Counted from the stretch's first letter, positions 5,792 through 15,005 are shown. The stretch is DNA of 64,000 nucleotides from Curtobacterium sp. MCLR17_036 (GCF_003234445.2 NZ_CP126269.1:372001-436000), one strand, 5' to 3'. A program made the numbers and translations. Notes: generated from the sequence alone by a model not told the origin.

Positions 5792-8782
5792 CTACGCCAG
5801 CAGCACGCTCCAACTGAACGCCTGCGGCCAGAGCTGGTGCTCGGGCAGCACGTCGAGCCCGCACGCGCGTGACCCGAGCCCGTGCTGCGCCGCGTCGAGG
5901 TACAGGTACAGGTGGTCGGACGTCGGGAGCTCGTACGGGTGCTCCGCACGGTCGACCTGCTGCGCGGTCCACGGCGACAGGGTGAAGCCGGCACGGTGCG
6001 CCCCCACCGTCGACACCGTGAACGGCCCGACCGAGAGCGTCCGCAACGCCGGCCGGTGCCCGGTCTCCTGCGGCCGCGAGTACTCCACCCCGAGCGACCG
6101 CACCGGCGCGGTGAACCGGCCGACGCGCGCCGCGTGCGACGAGTCGGCGTACGACTCGAGCGGCCCGGTGCCGAACCACGTCGCGTCCTCGTCCGCCAGC
6201 GAGGCGGGCAGGTCGAAGCGCACGCCGATCCGCGGCCAGGTGACGTCCCAGGCACCGAACGGCACGGCGTCGGTCTGCAGCACGAGGCCGTCGGCCGTCA
6301 GGGTCCAGCGGTGGGTGACGTCGAGCCCCCAGCCGCTGTTCGCCGCCGCCACGCGCACGTGCTGCTCGAGACCGGAACCGGTCCGGGTCACCGACACGAG
6401 CCGGTGCGTCAGCCGGTCCAGCCCGCGGGCACGCCAGCGGACCGCCGAGGCCGGCGCGTCCGGGTCGCCGACGCCGTGGGTGAGCACCGGGTCGGCGGTC
6501 TCGTAACCGCCCTGCGACGCCAGGCTGTCGTTGTCGGTCGGTGCGCGCCAGAGCTCGGGCCGGGGGCCGGCGACCTCGTGGCCCTTCCAGGACACCAGGT
6601 CGCCCCGGGCGCTGAAGGTCCCCTCGCCGAGGCGGTCGCCGTCCCAGGTCTGCCGGGAGGCCCGTGGTTCGTCCGCCGGACGCGTCGCGACGAGCCGCTG
6701 GGTGCGTGCGACGACGTGGCCGGTGTCCGCCCACGCGGTCGGCCCCGCCAGTTCCACCGTGACGTCGAACCACAGCTCGTCACCGGGAGCGAGGTCCCCG
6801 GCTGCCGCTGCGCCGACCTCGTCGGGCACCGGCACCGTGGCCGACTCCCGCGCCGCGACGACGCCGGGAGCGAGTCGCCCGGAGGCCTCGACGACGCCGT
6901 TCCGCGACAGCGTCCAGCAGAACCGCAGCCCTGCGGTGGAGGCCGAGTGGTACCGGTTCTCGATCAGCAGCGTCGTGTCGGACGACGACAGGCGGACCGG
7001 CGCGACGACGGCCGCGAACTCGGCGAGCCCGGGCGTCGGGGTGTCGTCGGGCAGCACCAGGCCGTCCATGACGAAGTTGCCGTCGTGCACGACCTCGCCG
7101 AAGTCGCCGCCGTAGGCGTAGTACGGCTGGCCGGACGCCGTGTGCGCGAGCAGCCCGTGGTCCCGCCACTCCCAGACGAACCCGCCGTGCAGGCGCGGGT
7201 AGGTGTCGACCAGCGCCTCGTACTCGGCGATCTGGCCGGGGCCGTTGCCCATCGCGTGCACGTACTCGCAGTGGATGAACGGCTTCGACCGCTGGCGGGC
7301 CGCCTCGGCCGGGCCGCACCCGAGCAGCGGTGTCGCCGGGCCGCCGCCGATCGACTCGGTCTCCTGCAGCGTCGGGTACATCCGCGAGTAGACGTCGGTG
7401 TACTCGCCCGTGTAGTCGCCCTCGTAGTGGACGGGGCGCTCGTCGTCGCGGTCGTGCACCCACTGCGCCATCGCGGCGAGGTTGCGGCCGGTGCCGGACT
7501 CGTTGCCGAGCGACCACATGACGATCGACGCGTGGTTCTTGTCGCGTTCCACGGTGCGGGCGATGCGGTCGAGGTAGGCCTCGCGCCACGCCGGGTCGTC
7601 CGAGGGGTTGCCGACCCAGTCCGTGAACAGGAACCCGTGCGTCTCGAGGTCGCACTCCAGCACCACCCAGAAGCCGAGCTCGTCGGCGAGGTCGAGGACG
7701 CGGGGGTGCGGCGGGTAGTGCGAGGTGCGGATCGCGTTGACGTTGTTCCGCTTCATCAGGGCCATGTCGGCCCGGGCGTGCTCCTCGTCGAAGACACGAC
7801 CGCGCTCCGGGTGCGTCTCGTGCCGGTTCACGCCGTGGAACACCACGCGCTCGCCGTTCACCAGGAACCGGTCGCCGACGATCGACACCGTGCGGAAGCC
7901 GAGCCGGAGCGAGACGGTCTCGCCCTCGGACGACAGTATGGCGTCGTACAGCCGCGGCAGCTCGGCGCTCCACGGCTCGACGCCCTCGACCTCGATCGGT
8001 GCGACGTCGTCGGCCGTCGCCCAGGTCACGTCGACGCCCAGGTCGGGCACGGCGAACCGCACCGGGAAGGCCGCGTCGAGCGTCGGGAACGTGATCGTGC
8101 CGGTCCCGGTCGAGGGGCGGCCGGACGCCGCCGTCCCCGCGCTCGCCGCGCTCCCGAGCGCAGCGGTCCAGCCGGCCTGGACGAATACGTCGTCGATCGG
8201 CGCGGTCGGTCGGGCGAGCAGCGTGACGTCGCGGAAGATGCCCGGCAGCCACCACTGGTCCTGGTCCTCCAGGTACGAGGCCGCCGACCACTGGTGCACC
8301 CGGACGCGGACCTCGTTCGATCCCGGTCGCAGCACGGACGTGACGTCGAACTCCGTTGCGAGCCGCGAACCCGTGCTCCACCCCACGAGAGCGTCGTTCA
8401 CCCACACCCGGAAGTGCGACTCGACACCGTCGAAGCGGAGCAGCACGCGGGCTGCGCCGTCGAAGGCGTCCGGCACCGAGAACGTGCGGCGGTGGTCGCC
8501 CGTCGGGTTCTCCTCGGGCGGGTGCGGCGGCTCGATCGGGAACGGGTACTGCAGGTTCGTGTAGCTCGGGGCGCCGTGGCCGTGGAGCACCCAGTGCGCC
8601 GGCACGGGGATCGTGCCCCAGGTGTCGTCGGGCCCCGGCAGCGGGACGTCGGCGACCGGCGACCAGCGGAAGTCCCACTCCCCGTTCAGCGACAGGGCGG
8701 GGGCGTCGGTGTGCAGCCAGGCGCGTGGCGCGAGCCGGGTGTCCGATCCGGGTGCGGTGGATGCGAGTGCGGCGTTGGTCAA
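5792..8782 (-). CDS. lacZ: Beta-galactosidase, GH2
   Basis: A 996-residue glycoside hydrolase family 2 enzyme, close to the roughly 1020 residues of Escherichia coli LacZ. It has the N-terminal sugar-binding and Ig-like domains, a TIM barrel with the acid/base glutamate in SLGNESGTG near residue 427 and the nucleophile in HCEYVHAMGN near 505, and the C-terminal beta-sandwich domain 5 that ends in the LYLYLDAAQHGLGS region typical of LacZ. It should hydrolyse beta-galactosides in the cytoplasm. No signal peptide is seen. The TTG at 8782 overlaps the TGA of the upstream permease (TTGA), so it is translationally coupled and is the last gene of the importer operon. Confidence 0.95.
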   Translation of the reverse strand: MTNAALASTAPGSDTRLAPRAWLHTDAPALSLNGEWDFRWSPVADVPLPGPDDTWGTIPVPAHWVLHGHGAPSYTNLQYPFPIEPPHPPEENPTGDHRRTFSVPDAFDGAARVLLRFDGVESHFRVWVNDALVGWSTGSRLATEFDVTSVLRPGSNEVRVRVHQWSAASYLEDQDQWWLPGIFRDVTLLARPTAPIDDVFVQAGWTAALGSAASAGTAASGRPSTGTGTITFPTLDAAFPVRFAVPDLGVDVTWATADDVAPIEVEGVEPWSAELPRLYDAILSSEGETVSLRLGFRTVSIVGDRFLVNGERVVFHGVNRHETHPERGRVFDEEHARADMALMKRNNVNAIRTSHYPPHPRVLDLADELGFWVVLECDLETHGFLFTDWVGNPSDDPAWREAYLDRIARTVERDKNHASIVMWSLGNESGTGRNLAAMAQWVHDRDDERPVHYEGDYTGEYTDVYSRMYPTLQETESIGGGPATPLLGCGPAEAARQRSKPFIHCEYVHAMGNGPGQIAEYEALVDTYPRLHGGFVWEWRDHGLLAHTASGQPYYAYGGDFGEVVHDGNFVMDGLVLPDDTPTPGLAEFAAVVAPVRLSSSDTTLLIENRYHSASTAGLRFCWTLSRNGVVEASGRLAPGVVAARESATVPVPDEVGAAAAGDLAPGDELWFDVTVELAGPTAWADTGHVVARTQRLVATRPADEPRASRQTWDGDRLGEGTFSARGDLVSWKGHEVAGPRPELWRAPTDNDSLASQGGYETADPVLTHGVGDPDAPASAVRWRARGLDRLTHRLVSVTRTGSGLEQHVRVAAANSGWGLDVTHRWTLTADGLVLQTDAVPFGAWDVTWPRIGVRFDLPASLADEDATWFGTGPLESYADSSHAARVGRFTAPVRSLGVEYSRPQETGHRPALRTLSVGPFTVSTVGAHRAGFTLSPWTAQQVDRAEHPYELPTSDHLYLYLDAAQHGLGSRACGLDVLPEHQLWPQAFSWSVLLA

Positions 8783-9714
8783 CCCTTGACCGATCCTTCC
8801 GTGAGGCCCCCGCGCCAGAAGCGCTGCAGGACGATGATGGCGACCACGAGCGGGATGACCGAGACGAGCACGCCGCCGGTGGTGAGCTGGTAGAACTCTG
8901 GCAGACGATCGACCTGGGCACGCCAGTTGTTGAGCCCCAGCGTGATCGGGTACAGCTTCTGGTCCGCCAGCATGATGAGCGGCAGGAAGAAGTTGTTCCA
9001 GATGCCGACGACCTGGAACAGGAACACCGTGACGAGTGCCGGCGTCATCTGCCGGAGCACCACGGTGTGGAAGATCCGCAGCTCGCCGGCGCCGTCGATC
9101 CGGGCCTGCTCGAGCAGGGCGGTGTCCACCGAGGCCTGGGCGTAGACGCGGCACAGGAACAGCCCGAACGGCGAGACGAGGCTCGGGATGAGCACGCTCC
9201 AGTACGTGTCGGTCAGCCCGAGCGTCGAGAACAGCAGGAACAGCGGCAGCGCGGTCGCGGTCCCCGGCACGAGCACCCCGCCGAGGATCGTGCCGAACAC
9301 GAGCTGTCGGCCGCGGAACTCGTACTTCGCCAGGGCGTAGCCGCCGGCGGCGGCGAAGTAGGTCGCCAGGACGGCGCCGACGCCGGAGTACAGGATGCTG
9401 TTCGCGATCCAGCGGACGAAGATCCCGCCGTCGTACGAGAACACCTGCTGCAGGTTGCTCCAGAGCGCGAACTCGCCGCCGAACCAGAACCCGTTCGTCG
9501 AGAAGAGCGCTCCGGTCGTCTTCGTCGCGGCGATGACGACCCAGTACAGGGGCACCAGGAAGTACAGCGCGACGATGACGAGGATGCCCGTCACGACGAT
9601 CTGCGATCCGGGGGAGCGGTCGAGCTTGCGGCGCTGGTGCGCCGAGATCGCCGTGGTGTCGACCGGCACCGCCGTCTTCGCGGTGGCCGGCGCTTCGATG
9701 GCTTCGCTGGTCAT
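8779..9714 (-). CDS. Carbohydrate ABC transporter permease (MalG-like, CUT1)
   Basis: A 311-residue inner-membrane permease with six predicted segments starting near residue 40 (IVVTGILVIVALYFLVPLYW). The cytoplasmic EAA loop that contacts the ATPase is EQARIDGAGELRIFHTVVLR. Together with the preceding MalF-like permease and binding protein it forms a CUT1 sugar importer. The ATG at 9714 overlaps the upstream stop (ATGA) and the stop overlaps the lacZ start (TTGA). No ABC ATPase gene is in the operon, so a shared MsiK-type ATPase encoded elsewhere is expected. Confidence 0.93.
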   Translation of the reverse strand: MTSEAIEAPATAKTAVPVDTTAISAHQRRKLDRSPGSQIVVTGILVIVALYFLVPLYWVVIAATKTTGALFSTNGFWFGGEFALWSNLQQVFSYDGGIFVRWIANSILYSGVGAVLATYFAAAGGYALAKYEFRGRQLVFGTILGGVLVPGTATALPLFLLFSTLGLTDTYWSVLIPSLVSPFGLFLCRVYAQASVDTALLEQARIDGAGELRIFHTVVLRQMTPALVTVFLFQVVGIWNNFFLPLIMLADQKLYPITLGLNNWRAQVDRLPEFYQLTTGGVLVSVIPLVVAIIVLQRFWRGGLTEGSVKG

Positions 9715-10808
9715 GCGTCCGCCCCCTTCGTGACGTTCGTTCCGTTGTGCGGACCGGACCCGGCCCGGAGGCCCGGTGCGGCCTGGGTGGTGACCCTGCG
9801 GTCGTCCGCAGCGCGCGTCTGGAGCGCGCGCCGGGCCTCCTGTCCGTCCCGCTTCGCACGCTTGCGGCGGTCGCGCTCGTCCTTCGGCGCGCGGTTCGTC
9901 AGCGCGAGGAACGTGAACGACAGCACGAACGCGGCAAGCGCGATGATGACCGCCTGCGCGCTCGCGACGCCGTACTCGTTGAACGCGAACGCGTTCGTGT
10001 AGGCGGCGTAGTTCGGCGTGTACTCGGTGTCGATGGCGGGTGCGACGGTCGACAGGATCTGCGGCTCCGCGAAGAGCTGCAGCGTCCCGATGATCGAGAA
10101 CACCGTGGTGAGCACCAGGGCCGGCGCGATGAGCGGGATCTGGATCCGGAACGCGACCTGGAACGGGCCGGCGCCGTCCATCTTCGCGGCCTCGTAGACC
10201 TCGCCGGGGATGGACTTCAGCTGCGCCACGATGATGAGCATGTTGTAGCCGGTGTACGTCCACGTCACGATGTTCGCGATGGACCAGAGCACGCTGTCCG
10301 CGCCGAGGAAGTCCGGCTGCAGGCCCACGGACTGCAGCAGGGACACGATCGGCGACAGGCCGGGCACGTACAGGAACGACCACAGGATCGTCGCGATGAC
10401 CCCGGGGACGCCGTACGGCATGAAGTAGATCGCGCGGAAGAACGCGGGCCACCGGGCGCTCGCCGACTCGAGCAGCAGCGCGAGGACCGTGCAGGCGATG
10501 ATCATCACCGGGACCTGCACGATGCCGAACAGCAGCATCCGGCCGATCGAGGCGACGAACCCGCTGTCCTGCAGGGCGATCACGTAGTTGTCGAACCCGG
10601 CGAAGCGGCCGACGACGCCGTCCTCGCCGAACAGGCCCTCGCGGTCGACGGTCGTGAACGACTGGAAGACCGCGCTGATGATCGGGATGACGAACGTCAG
10701 GACGAACAGGGCGAGGAAGGGTCCGAGCAGGATCCACGGCGCGCGCTTCTGCGCGCTGGTGGCCTTCGTGCTCGTGCGGAAGCCGTTCCGCGGCTGCGTC
10801 GCGCTCAT
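9711..10808 (-). CDS. Carbohydrate ABC transporter permease (MalF-like, CUT1)
   Basis: A 365-residue permease. A charged cytoplasmic N-terminus is followed by a first membrane segment (ILLGPFLALFVLTFVIPII). The EAA loop is YEAAKMDGAGPFQVAFRIQI. The C-terminal tail is Arg/Lys-rich. It pairs with the MalG-like gene downstream. The ATG at 10808 overlaps the stop of the binding-protein gene by 4 nt, so all four genes of this operon are joined by stop-start overlaps. Confidence 0.93.
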   Translation of the reverse strand: MSATQPRNGFRTSTKATSAQKRAPWILLGPFLALFVLTFVIPIISAVFQSFTTVDREGLFGEDGVVGRFAGFDNYVIALQDSGFVASIGRMLLFGIVQVPVMIIACTVLALLLESASARWPAFFRAIYFMPYGVPGVIATILWSFLYVPGLSPIVSLLQSVGLQPDFLGADSVLWSIANIVTWTYTGYNMLIIVAQLKSIPGEVYEAAKMDGAGPFQVAFRIQIPLIAPALVLTTVFSIIGTLQLFAEPQILSTVAPAIDTEYTPNYAAYTNAFAFNEYGVASAQAVIIALAAFVLSFTFLALTNRAPKDERDRRKRAKRDGQEARRALQTRAADDRRVTTQAAPGLRAGSGPHNGTNVTKGADA

Positions 10809-12163
10809 CGTGCCGTCCTGACGCCGAGGCCCTTGTCCCGGAAGGACTGGACGATCTCCCGCTGGGCGAGCTCCACCGCGTCGGTGAGCTTCAGCCCGCC
10901 GGTGAGCTTGCGCCGGAACTGGTTCTGCAGGCTCGTGAACGCCGACTGCGTCACCGGTGACCACGACCAGTCGATGTTCTGTTCCTTCGCCGCAGGGACG
11001 AAGACCTCTTCGTTGTACCGCTGGCCCGAGAACCACTCGGACGGCTCCTGTCGGGCCTGGCCGATGTAGTCCTTCGCGGGCGACCAGCCGATGCCGCAGT
11101 ACTCGATCATCGCGTCGATGCCCTCCTTCGACGTGGTCATCCAGGTGATGAACTCGAGTGCCTCTGCCGGGTGCTGCGCGTTGGCGAGGACCGCGGCCGT
11201 CGAACCGCCGATCGCACTCGAGCCGGAGCCGGTGTCGCCCCACGTCTGCATCGGGGCGACCTGCCACTTGCCCTCGCCGCCCTGCACGGACTGGATCAGG
11301 GCGTCGGCCCAGCTTGCGCTCGTCACGGCGGCGACCCCGCCGCTCGCGGCGGACGCGTACCAGCCGGGGGTGAACGCACCGGCGCTCGTGTCGACGAGGT
11401 CGTCGTCGATGACGCCGTCGAAGAACTCGGCGACCATCATCGTCGTGTCGTCCGTCATGTCGACGACCCACTCGTCGCCGTCGGTCCGGAACCACCGCGC
11501 TCCGGCCTGCTGCACGTACGCCGCGAAGGGCGACGCGTCCGCGACCGGGAACACCTCGAGGTAGTTCCGCCTGCCCGTCGAGCGGACCTTGTCGGCGAGG
11601 TCGCGCCACGCGTCCCAGGTCGCCGGGGGCTCGCCGCCGGCCTGCTCGAGCAGTGCGGTCTGGTAGTAGAAGCCCATCGGGCCGGTGTCCTGCGGGATCC
11701 CGTAGACGCCGTCGAGGAACGAGACCTGCGCCCAGGCGGCGTCGTCGTACTTCGCCTGGTGGTCCTTCGCGCCGTAGCGAGCGAGGTCGACCAGGCCGTT
11801 CGCGAGCATGAACTCGGGGATCTGCCGGAGCTCGACCTGCCCGATGTCCGGGCCGCCGCCGGCCGCGAGCGCGGAGTACATCTTCTGGTAGCCGCCGGTG
11901 TTGCCGCCGGGGATCCAGTTCGCGGTGACCTGGATGCGCGGGTTCTGCGCGTTCCAGACGTCGCAGACCTTCTGCAGGTCCTTGAGCCACGCCCAGTAGG
12001 TGAGCTGAACGGTCTCGCCGGAGGCGGCGGTGGGGACGAGCGCCGCCCGGTTCACGTTGGTCGAGCCGGGGACCGCGCACCCGGCGAGCAGTCCGGCCGC
12101 CGCGGTGCCGAGGCCGAAGCCCAACAGCTGTCGTCTGGAGAGGGATGGTGGGCGCTGCGTCAT
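10805..12163 (-). CDS. Sugar-binding lipoprotein of the lacZ-linked ABC importer
   Basis: A 452-residue extracellular solute-binding protein (family 1, CUT1). The signal carries both a twin-arginine motif, SRRQLLGFG at residues 9-17, and a lipobox, LLAGC with Cys29, so the mature protein should be a Tat-exported lipoprotein. The mature part has the usual YWAWLKDLQKVCDVWN and later W-rich ligand-site segments. Linkage to lacZ suggests lactose, galactosides or galacto-oligosaccharides as ligand. The ATG at 12163 has GGAG about 10 nt upstream; an earlier in-frame start without this site was not used. Confidence 0.92.
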   Translation of the reverse strand: MTQRPPSLSRRQLLGFGLGTAAAGLLAGCAVPGSTNVNRAALVPTAASGETVQLTYWAWLKDLQKVCDVWNAQNPRIQVTANWIPGGNTGGYQKMYSALAAGGGPDIGQVELRQIPEFMLANGLVDLARYGAKDHQAKYDDAAWAQVSFLDGVYGIPQDTGPMGFYYQTALLEQAGGEPPATWDAWRDLADKVRSTGRRNYLEVFPVADASPFAAYVQQAGARWFRTDGDEWVVDMTDDTTMMVAEFFDGVIDDDLVDTSAGAFTPGWYASAASGGVAAVTSASWADALIQSVQGGEGKWQVAPMQTWGDTGSGSSAIGGSTAAVLANAQHPAEALEFITWMTTSKEGIDAMIEYCGIGWSPAKDYIGQARQEPSEWFSGQRYNEEVFVPAAKEQNIDWSWSPVTQSAFTSLQNQFRRKLTGGLKLTDAVELAQREIVQSFRDKGLGVRTAR

Positions 12164-12353
12164 CGCGGTGCACTCCGGTTCGTCGTCGGATCGGGGTTGC
12201 GCCTCAGCAAACCACAAAACCGAGCGTCGGTGTGCTTTCGCGCCTGGGTGTTCGCCGTCCACTCCGGTCGGGCGTCACCGCGAGGGGGGAGTGTGGCGGC
12301 ACGTGAGAGCGCCGGGGCTCGTCGGCTCCGGCAACCGTCCGAGAGGAGCTGCC
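12164..12353. promoter_or_regulatory. Divergent promoter region of the lacZ importer operon
   Basis: This 190-nt gap separates the minus-strand importer operon from the plus-strand Rv2629-like gene. It holds a less GC-rich stretch around 12205-12235 and a small inverted repeat TTGC-N6-GCAA at 12197-12210, close upstream of the operon start, which might be an operator. No clear -35/-10 pair is seen. Confidence 0.3.
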
Positions 12354-13532
12354 ATGACGTCCACGAACGCGACGAGCGAACTGCACCGGATCCTGGGGGA
12401 GCGACTGGAACACGGAGGGACGTGGGCCTGGGCCTACGCGGACGCCTCCGGCAACGTGGAGGACCCCCGACGGCAGGCGGCGCTGCGGCTCCGCGCCGTC
12501 GAGGAGGCCCTCCGTGCCCAGGGCGCGACCGACGACGTCGTCGACACCGTGGCCGCCGAGTTCGAGCAGGAGGCCGGCGTCCCGTCACCCGTGAGCCGGT
12601 ACGTGCTCGTCCACGACGGGTCGGTGGTGGTCAGCGACGTCCTGCCCGGGCGTCTGCACGGCGCGGGGTCCGTCGGCGTGGGGTCAGTCGGCGTGGGAGC
12701 CGTCCCGGACCTGGTCCCGCTCGTCGCGCACCGACCGGTCGACCTGCCGTTCCTCGTGGTCCACGCGAGCAAGGAGGGCGGCGCCTTCCGCACCTACCGG
12801 CTCGGTCACGCACCGGTCGCCGCTGCCGAGTCGGAGCAGCAGGTGCAGGGGCGGAACGACACCCTGCACTACGCCAAGGCCGGGACCGGGTGGAAGCAGC
12901 CGCACTGGCAGCAGCACACCGAGGAGATCTGGCGGCAGAACTCCGCCGAGACCGCCGCGGCCGTCGACGAGGCCGTCCGCACCCTCCGGCCCGGACTCGT
13001 CGTCGTGGCCGGCGACGTCACCGCACGAGAGCTGCTCGTGAAGGCCCTGTCCGCCGAGACGCGCGCCCTGACCTCGGTGTTCCCCGGCGACCCGCGCGCC
13101 GACGCCGGTGCGGAGCAGGCCTTCGTCGAGCACGTCGAGACCGCGCTGGCCCGGGCCGTGGCGACGCACCGGCACGATCTCGAGGACCGCCTCCGCACGC
13201 ACGCCGGGCGCGGGGACAACCAGGTCGTCACCGGCATCGGCTCCGTCGTCGAGGCGCTGCAGCAGGCGCAGGGGTCGACGGTCGCGCTCGACGCGGTCGC
13301 GATCGGGGACCGGACGCTCCTGGCGCTGGCCGGTGCCCCCTGGGTGGCGACGGCCCCGGAGCAGGCTGCTGGCACCCCGGTGATCGGGGCGGTCCCGGCG
13401 GTGTGCGCGCTCGTCCGCGCCGCGGTCCTGACCGACGCCGAGCTCGTGCTCGTGAACGCCGCGTCCCTGCCCGGTGGCGCCCCGGCCGCCGCACTCCTCC
13501 GCTGGCCCGTCGGCCCCGCCGTCCCGGCCTGA
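12354..13532 (+). CDS. Rv2629/Vms1-like protein (release-factor fold)
   Basis: A 392-residue soluble protein resembling the actinobacterial Rv2629 family, which shares the archaeo-eukaryotic release factor 1 fold with Vms1/ANKZF1 peptidyl-tRNA hydrolases. Family marks include the AKAGTGWKQPHWQQH loop near residues 176-190, in the place of the GGQ or GxxQ catalytic loop, and the later VVVAGDVTARELLVKAL and DRLRTHAGRG segments. A short Gly/Val/Ser repeat (GSVGVGSVGVGAV near residue 103) comes from a 12-nt DNA repeat. The ATG follows AGAGGAG. The role is probably ribosome rescue or hibernation under stress, by analogy only. Confidence 0.75.
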   Translation: MTSTNATSELHRILGERLEHGGTWAWAYADASGNVEDPRRQAALRLRAVEEALRAQGATDDVVDTVAAEFEQEAGVPSPVSRYVLVHDGSVVVSDVLPGRLHGAGSVGVGSVGVGAVPDLVPLVAHRPVDLPFLVVHASKEGGAFRTYRLGHAPVAAAESEQQVQGRNDTLHYAKAGTGWKQPHWQQHTEEIWRQNSAETAAAVDEAVRTLRPGLVVVAGDVTARELLVKALSAETRALTSVFPGDPRADAGAEQAFVEHVETALARAVATHRHDLEDRLRTHAGRGDNQVVTGIGSVVEALQQAQGSTVALDAVAIGDRTLLALAGAPWVATAPEQAAGTPVIGAVPAVCALVRAAVLTDAELVLVNAASLPGGAPAAALLRWPVGPAVPA

Positions 13533-13574
13533 CCCGCCTGACCCGTGCCGGGTGCTGAGGTGGGGGTGCGGGGT

Positions 13575-13665
13575 GCTGTTCCGCGCGTGGTGAGCTGAAC
13601 CGCGCGTGGTGAGGTGGATCGCGCGTCGGAGGCCGGAAGTTCCTGCCTCCGACGCGCGGAACAGC
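13575..13665. repeat. 19-nt direct repeats plus palindrome at a convergent gene junction
   Basis: Two 19-nt units differing at two positions (GCTGTTCCGCGCGTGGTGA at 13575 and a copy at 13594) are followed by a third, weaker copy that runs into a palindrome with 13-nt arms GCGCGTCGGAGGC (13621-13633) and its complement (13645-13657). The outer sequence at 13652-13665 is the exact reverse complement of the first 14 nt of unit 1. It lies between the convergent ends of the Rv2629-like and MFS genes. Confidence 0.75.
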
Positions 13666-13724
13666 TTCCCACTGCACGTGCGATGGGACGTTCCGACGGG
13701 GGACTCCCCGACGGCCTTGCCGCC

Positions 13725-14939
13725 TCAGTCGTGCGAGCGGTAGGCGCGCGGCACCAACGGCAGCGCCAGCAGCGGCAGCACGGCGACCAGGCCGAACGAC
13801 GCCGCGAAGCCGAACGCCGTGACGAGCGCGCCGACCCCGGGGCCGACGGCGCTCGCGGCGACGAACTGCCCGGTGTTCTGCGCGCCGAGCGCCCGGCCGG
13901 ACCAGAACGGCCCCGCTGCCTCGGCCACCGACGTGTACGCCAACCCGTTGTCGGCGACGGTGACGCTCGTCGCGAGCACCAGGAAGACCGCCGCGCCGGC
14001 CAGGTGCGTCGCGTCGACGACCGCCAGCACCGCCATCACGACGGCGGCGCCCACCGCGACGATCCGCAGCGGCCCGACCCGGGAGCCCGCACGGTCGCTC
14101 CAGCCGCCGACCAGGATCCTCCCGACGGCACCGACGAACTGCGACGCGCCGACCAGGAGCCCGGCGGCCGGCGTGGACCAGCCGAGGCCGACGAGCCAGA
14201 CCAGTCCGTAGGTCGACAGGGTGAACTGCGGCACCACGAGCAGGACCGACACCGCGTGCACCCGCCACAGGAATCCGCTCGACCGGTAGGGGTTGGTCGT
14301 GACCGACTCGGCGACCGCGGACCGGGTGGGCCTCGGCGGGTCCTGGATGCCGATCGCGCAGGCGACCGCCAGCACCGCGCAGAGCACGATCGGCAGCACC
14401 AGGGCGGCGCGGATCCCCGAGCCCTCGGCGAGCTGCGGGACCGTCACGGCCGCCAGCGTCACCCCGAGCGGCTGTGACATCTGCCGGATCCCCATCGCCA
14501 GTCCGCGTCGCTCCTTCGGGAACCACCCGACGACGACGCGTCCGCTCGCGGCGTTCGTCGACGCGCTCGTCATGCCGCCGGCCAGGAACGCCAGGCCGAG
14601 CAGCACCGGATCGCCAGCCGCGAGCCACGCGCCGACGACCGCCACCGTCGTGAGCACGAGGCCGCCGGCGATGACGATGCGCTCGCCGAAGCGGTCCGTG
14701 ACCGCTCCCCAGGCGATGAGCGTCAGCACCATGCCGAAGGTCGGCGCGGCCGCGAGCAGTCCCGCCACGGGGAGCGACGTGCCGTGCGCGTGCAGGTGGG
14801 GGATGAGCAGCGCCGGGGCGGACACGACGAGCGTCCCGGCTGCCTGCGCCGCGACCCCGAGGGCGAGCATCGTCCACGCGCGGGCCGGCACGGGCGTCGT
14901 CGCGGCGGGGGTCCGTCGCCGGACGTCGGTCGTGGGCAT
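13725..14939 (-). CDS. MFS transporter
   Basis: A 404-residue major facilitator superfamily protein with about 12 hydrophobic segments. The loop 2-3 motif is GAVTDRFGERI and the matching second-half motif is GGWSDRAGSRVG, both standard MFS signatures. The substrate is unknown. It is divergent from a GntR regulator and the shared intergenic region carries GntR-type sites, so the regulator probably controls it. The ATG at 14939 follows a weak GGGACGG; a GTG at 14975 is in frame but would lie across the operator. Confidence 0.9.
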   Translation of the reverse strand: MPTTDVRRRTPAATTPVPARAWTMLALGVAAQAAGTLVVSAPALLIPHLHAHGTSLPVAGLLAAAPTFGMVLTLIAWGAVTDRFGERIVIAGGLVLTTVAVVGAWLAAGDPVLLGLAFLAGGMTSASTNAASGRVVVGWFPKERRGLAMGIRQMSQPLGVTLAAVTVPQLAEGSGIRAALVLPIVLCAVLAVACAIGIQDPPRPTRSAVAESVTTNPYRSSGFLWRVHAVSVLLVVPQFTLSTYGLVWLVGLGWSTPAAGLLVGASQFVGAVGRILVGGWSDRAGSRVGPLRIVAVGAAVVMAVLAVVDATHLAGAAVFLVLATSVTVADNGLAYTSVAEAAGPFWSGRALGAQNTGQFVAASAVGPGVGALVTAFGFAASFGLVAVLPLLALPLVPRAYRSHD

Positions 14940-14964
14940 GCTGCCGTCCCGTCGTGGAACCAGT

Positions 14965-14987
14965 TGGTGTACCACAGCGGTATACCA
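14965..14987. promoter_or_regulatory. GntR-type operator between the MFS and GntR genes
   Basis: TGGTGTACC-N5-GGTATACCA is an inverted repeat with one mismatch. It can also be read as two TGGTNNACCA-like palindromes about 13 bp apart, the first exact at its ends and the second with one mismatch. FCD-type GntR regulators bind palindromes with GT-N(2-3)-AC cores. Its place between the divergent pair supports an operator role. Confidence 0.65.
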
Positions 14988-15005
14988 TTCCGGGCACGAC
15001 GCCGC

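Noticed and set aside
8779..10737. Longer versions of the two permeases and of LacZ that extend upstream through neighbouring genes
   Set aside because: The extensions are out-of-frame readings of the adjacent gene; true starts are fixed by ATGA/TTGA overlaps and by family length.
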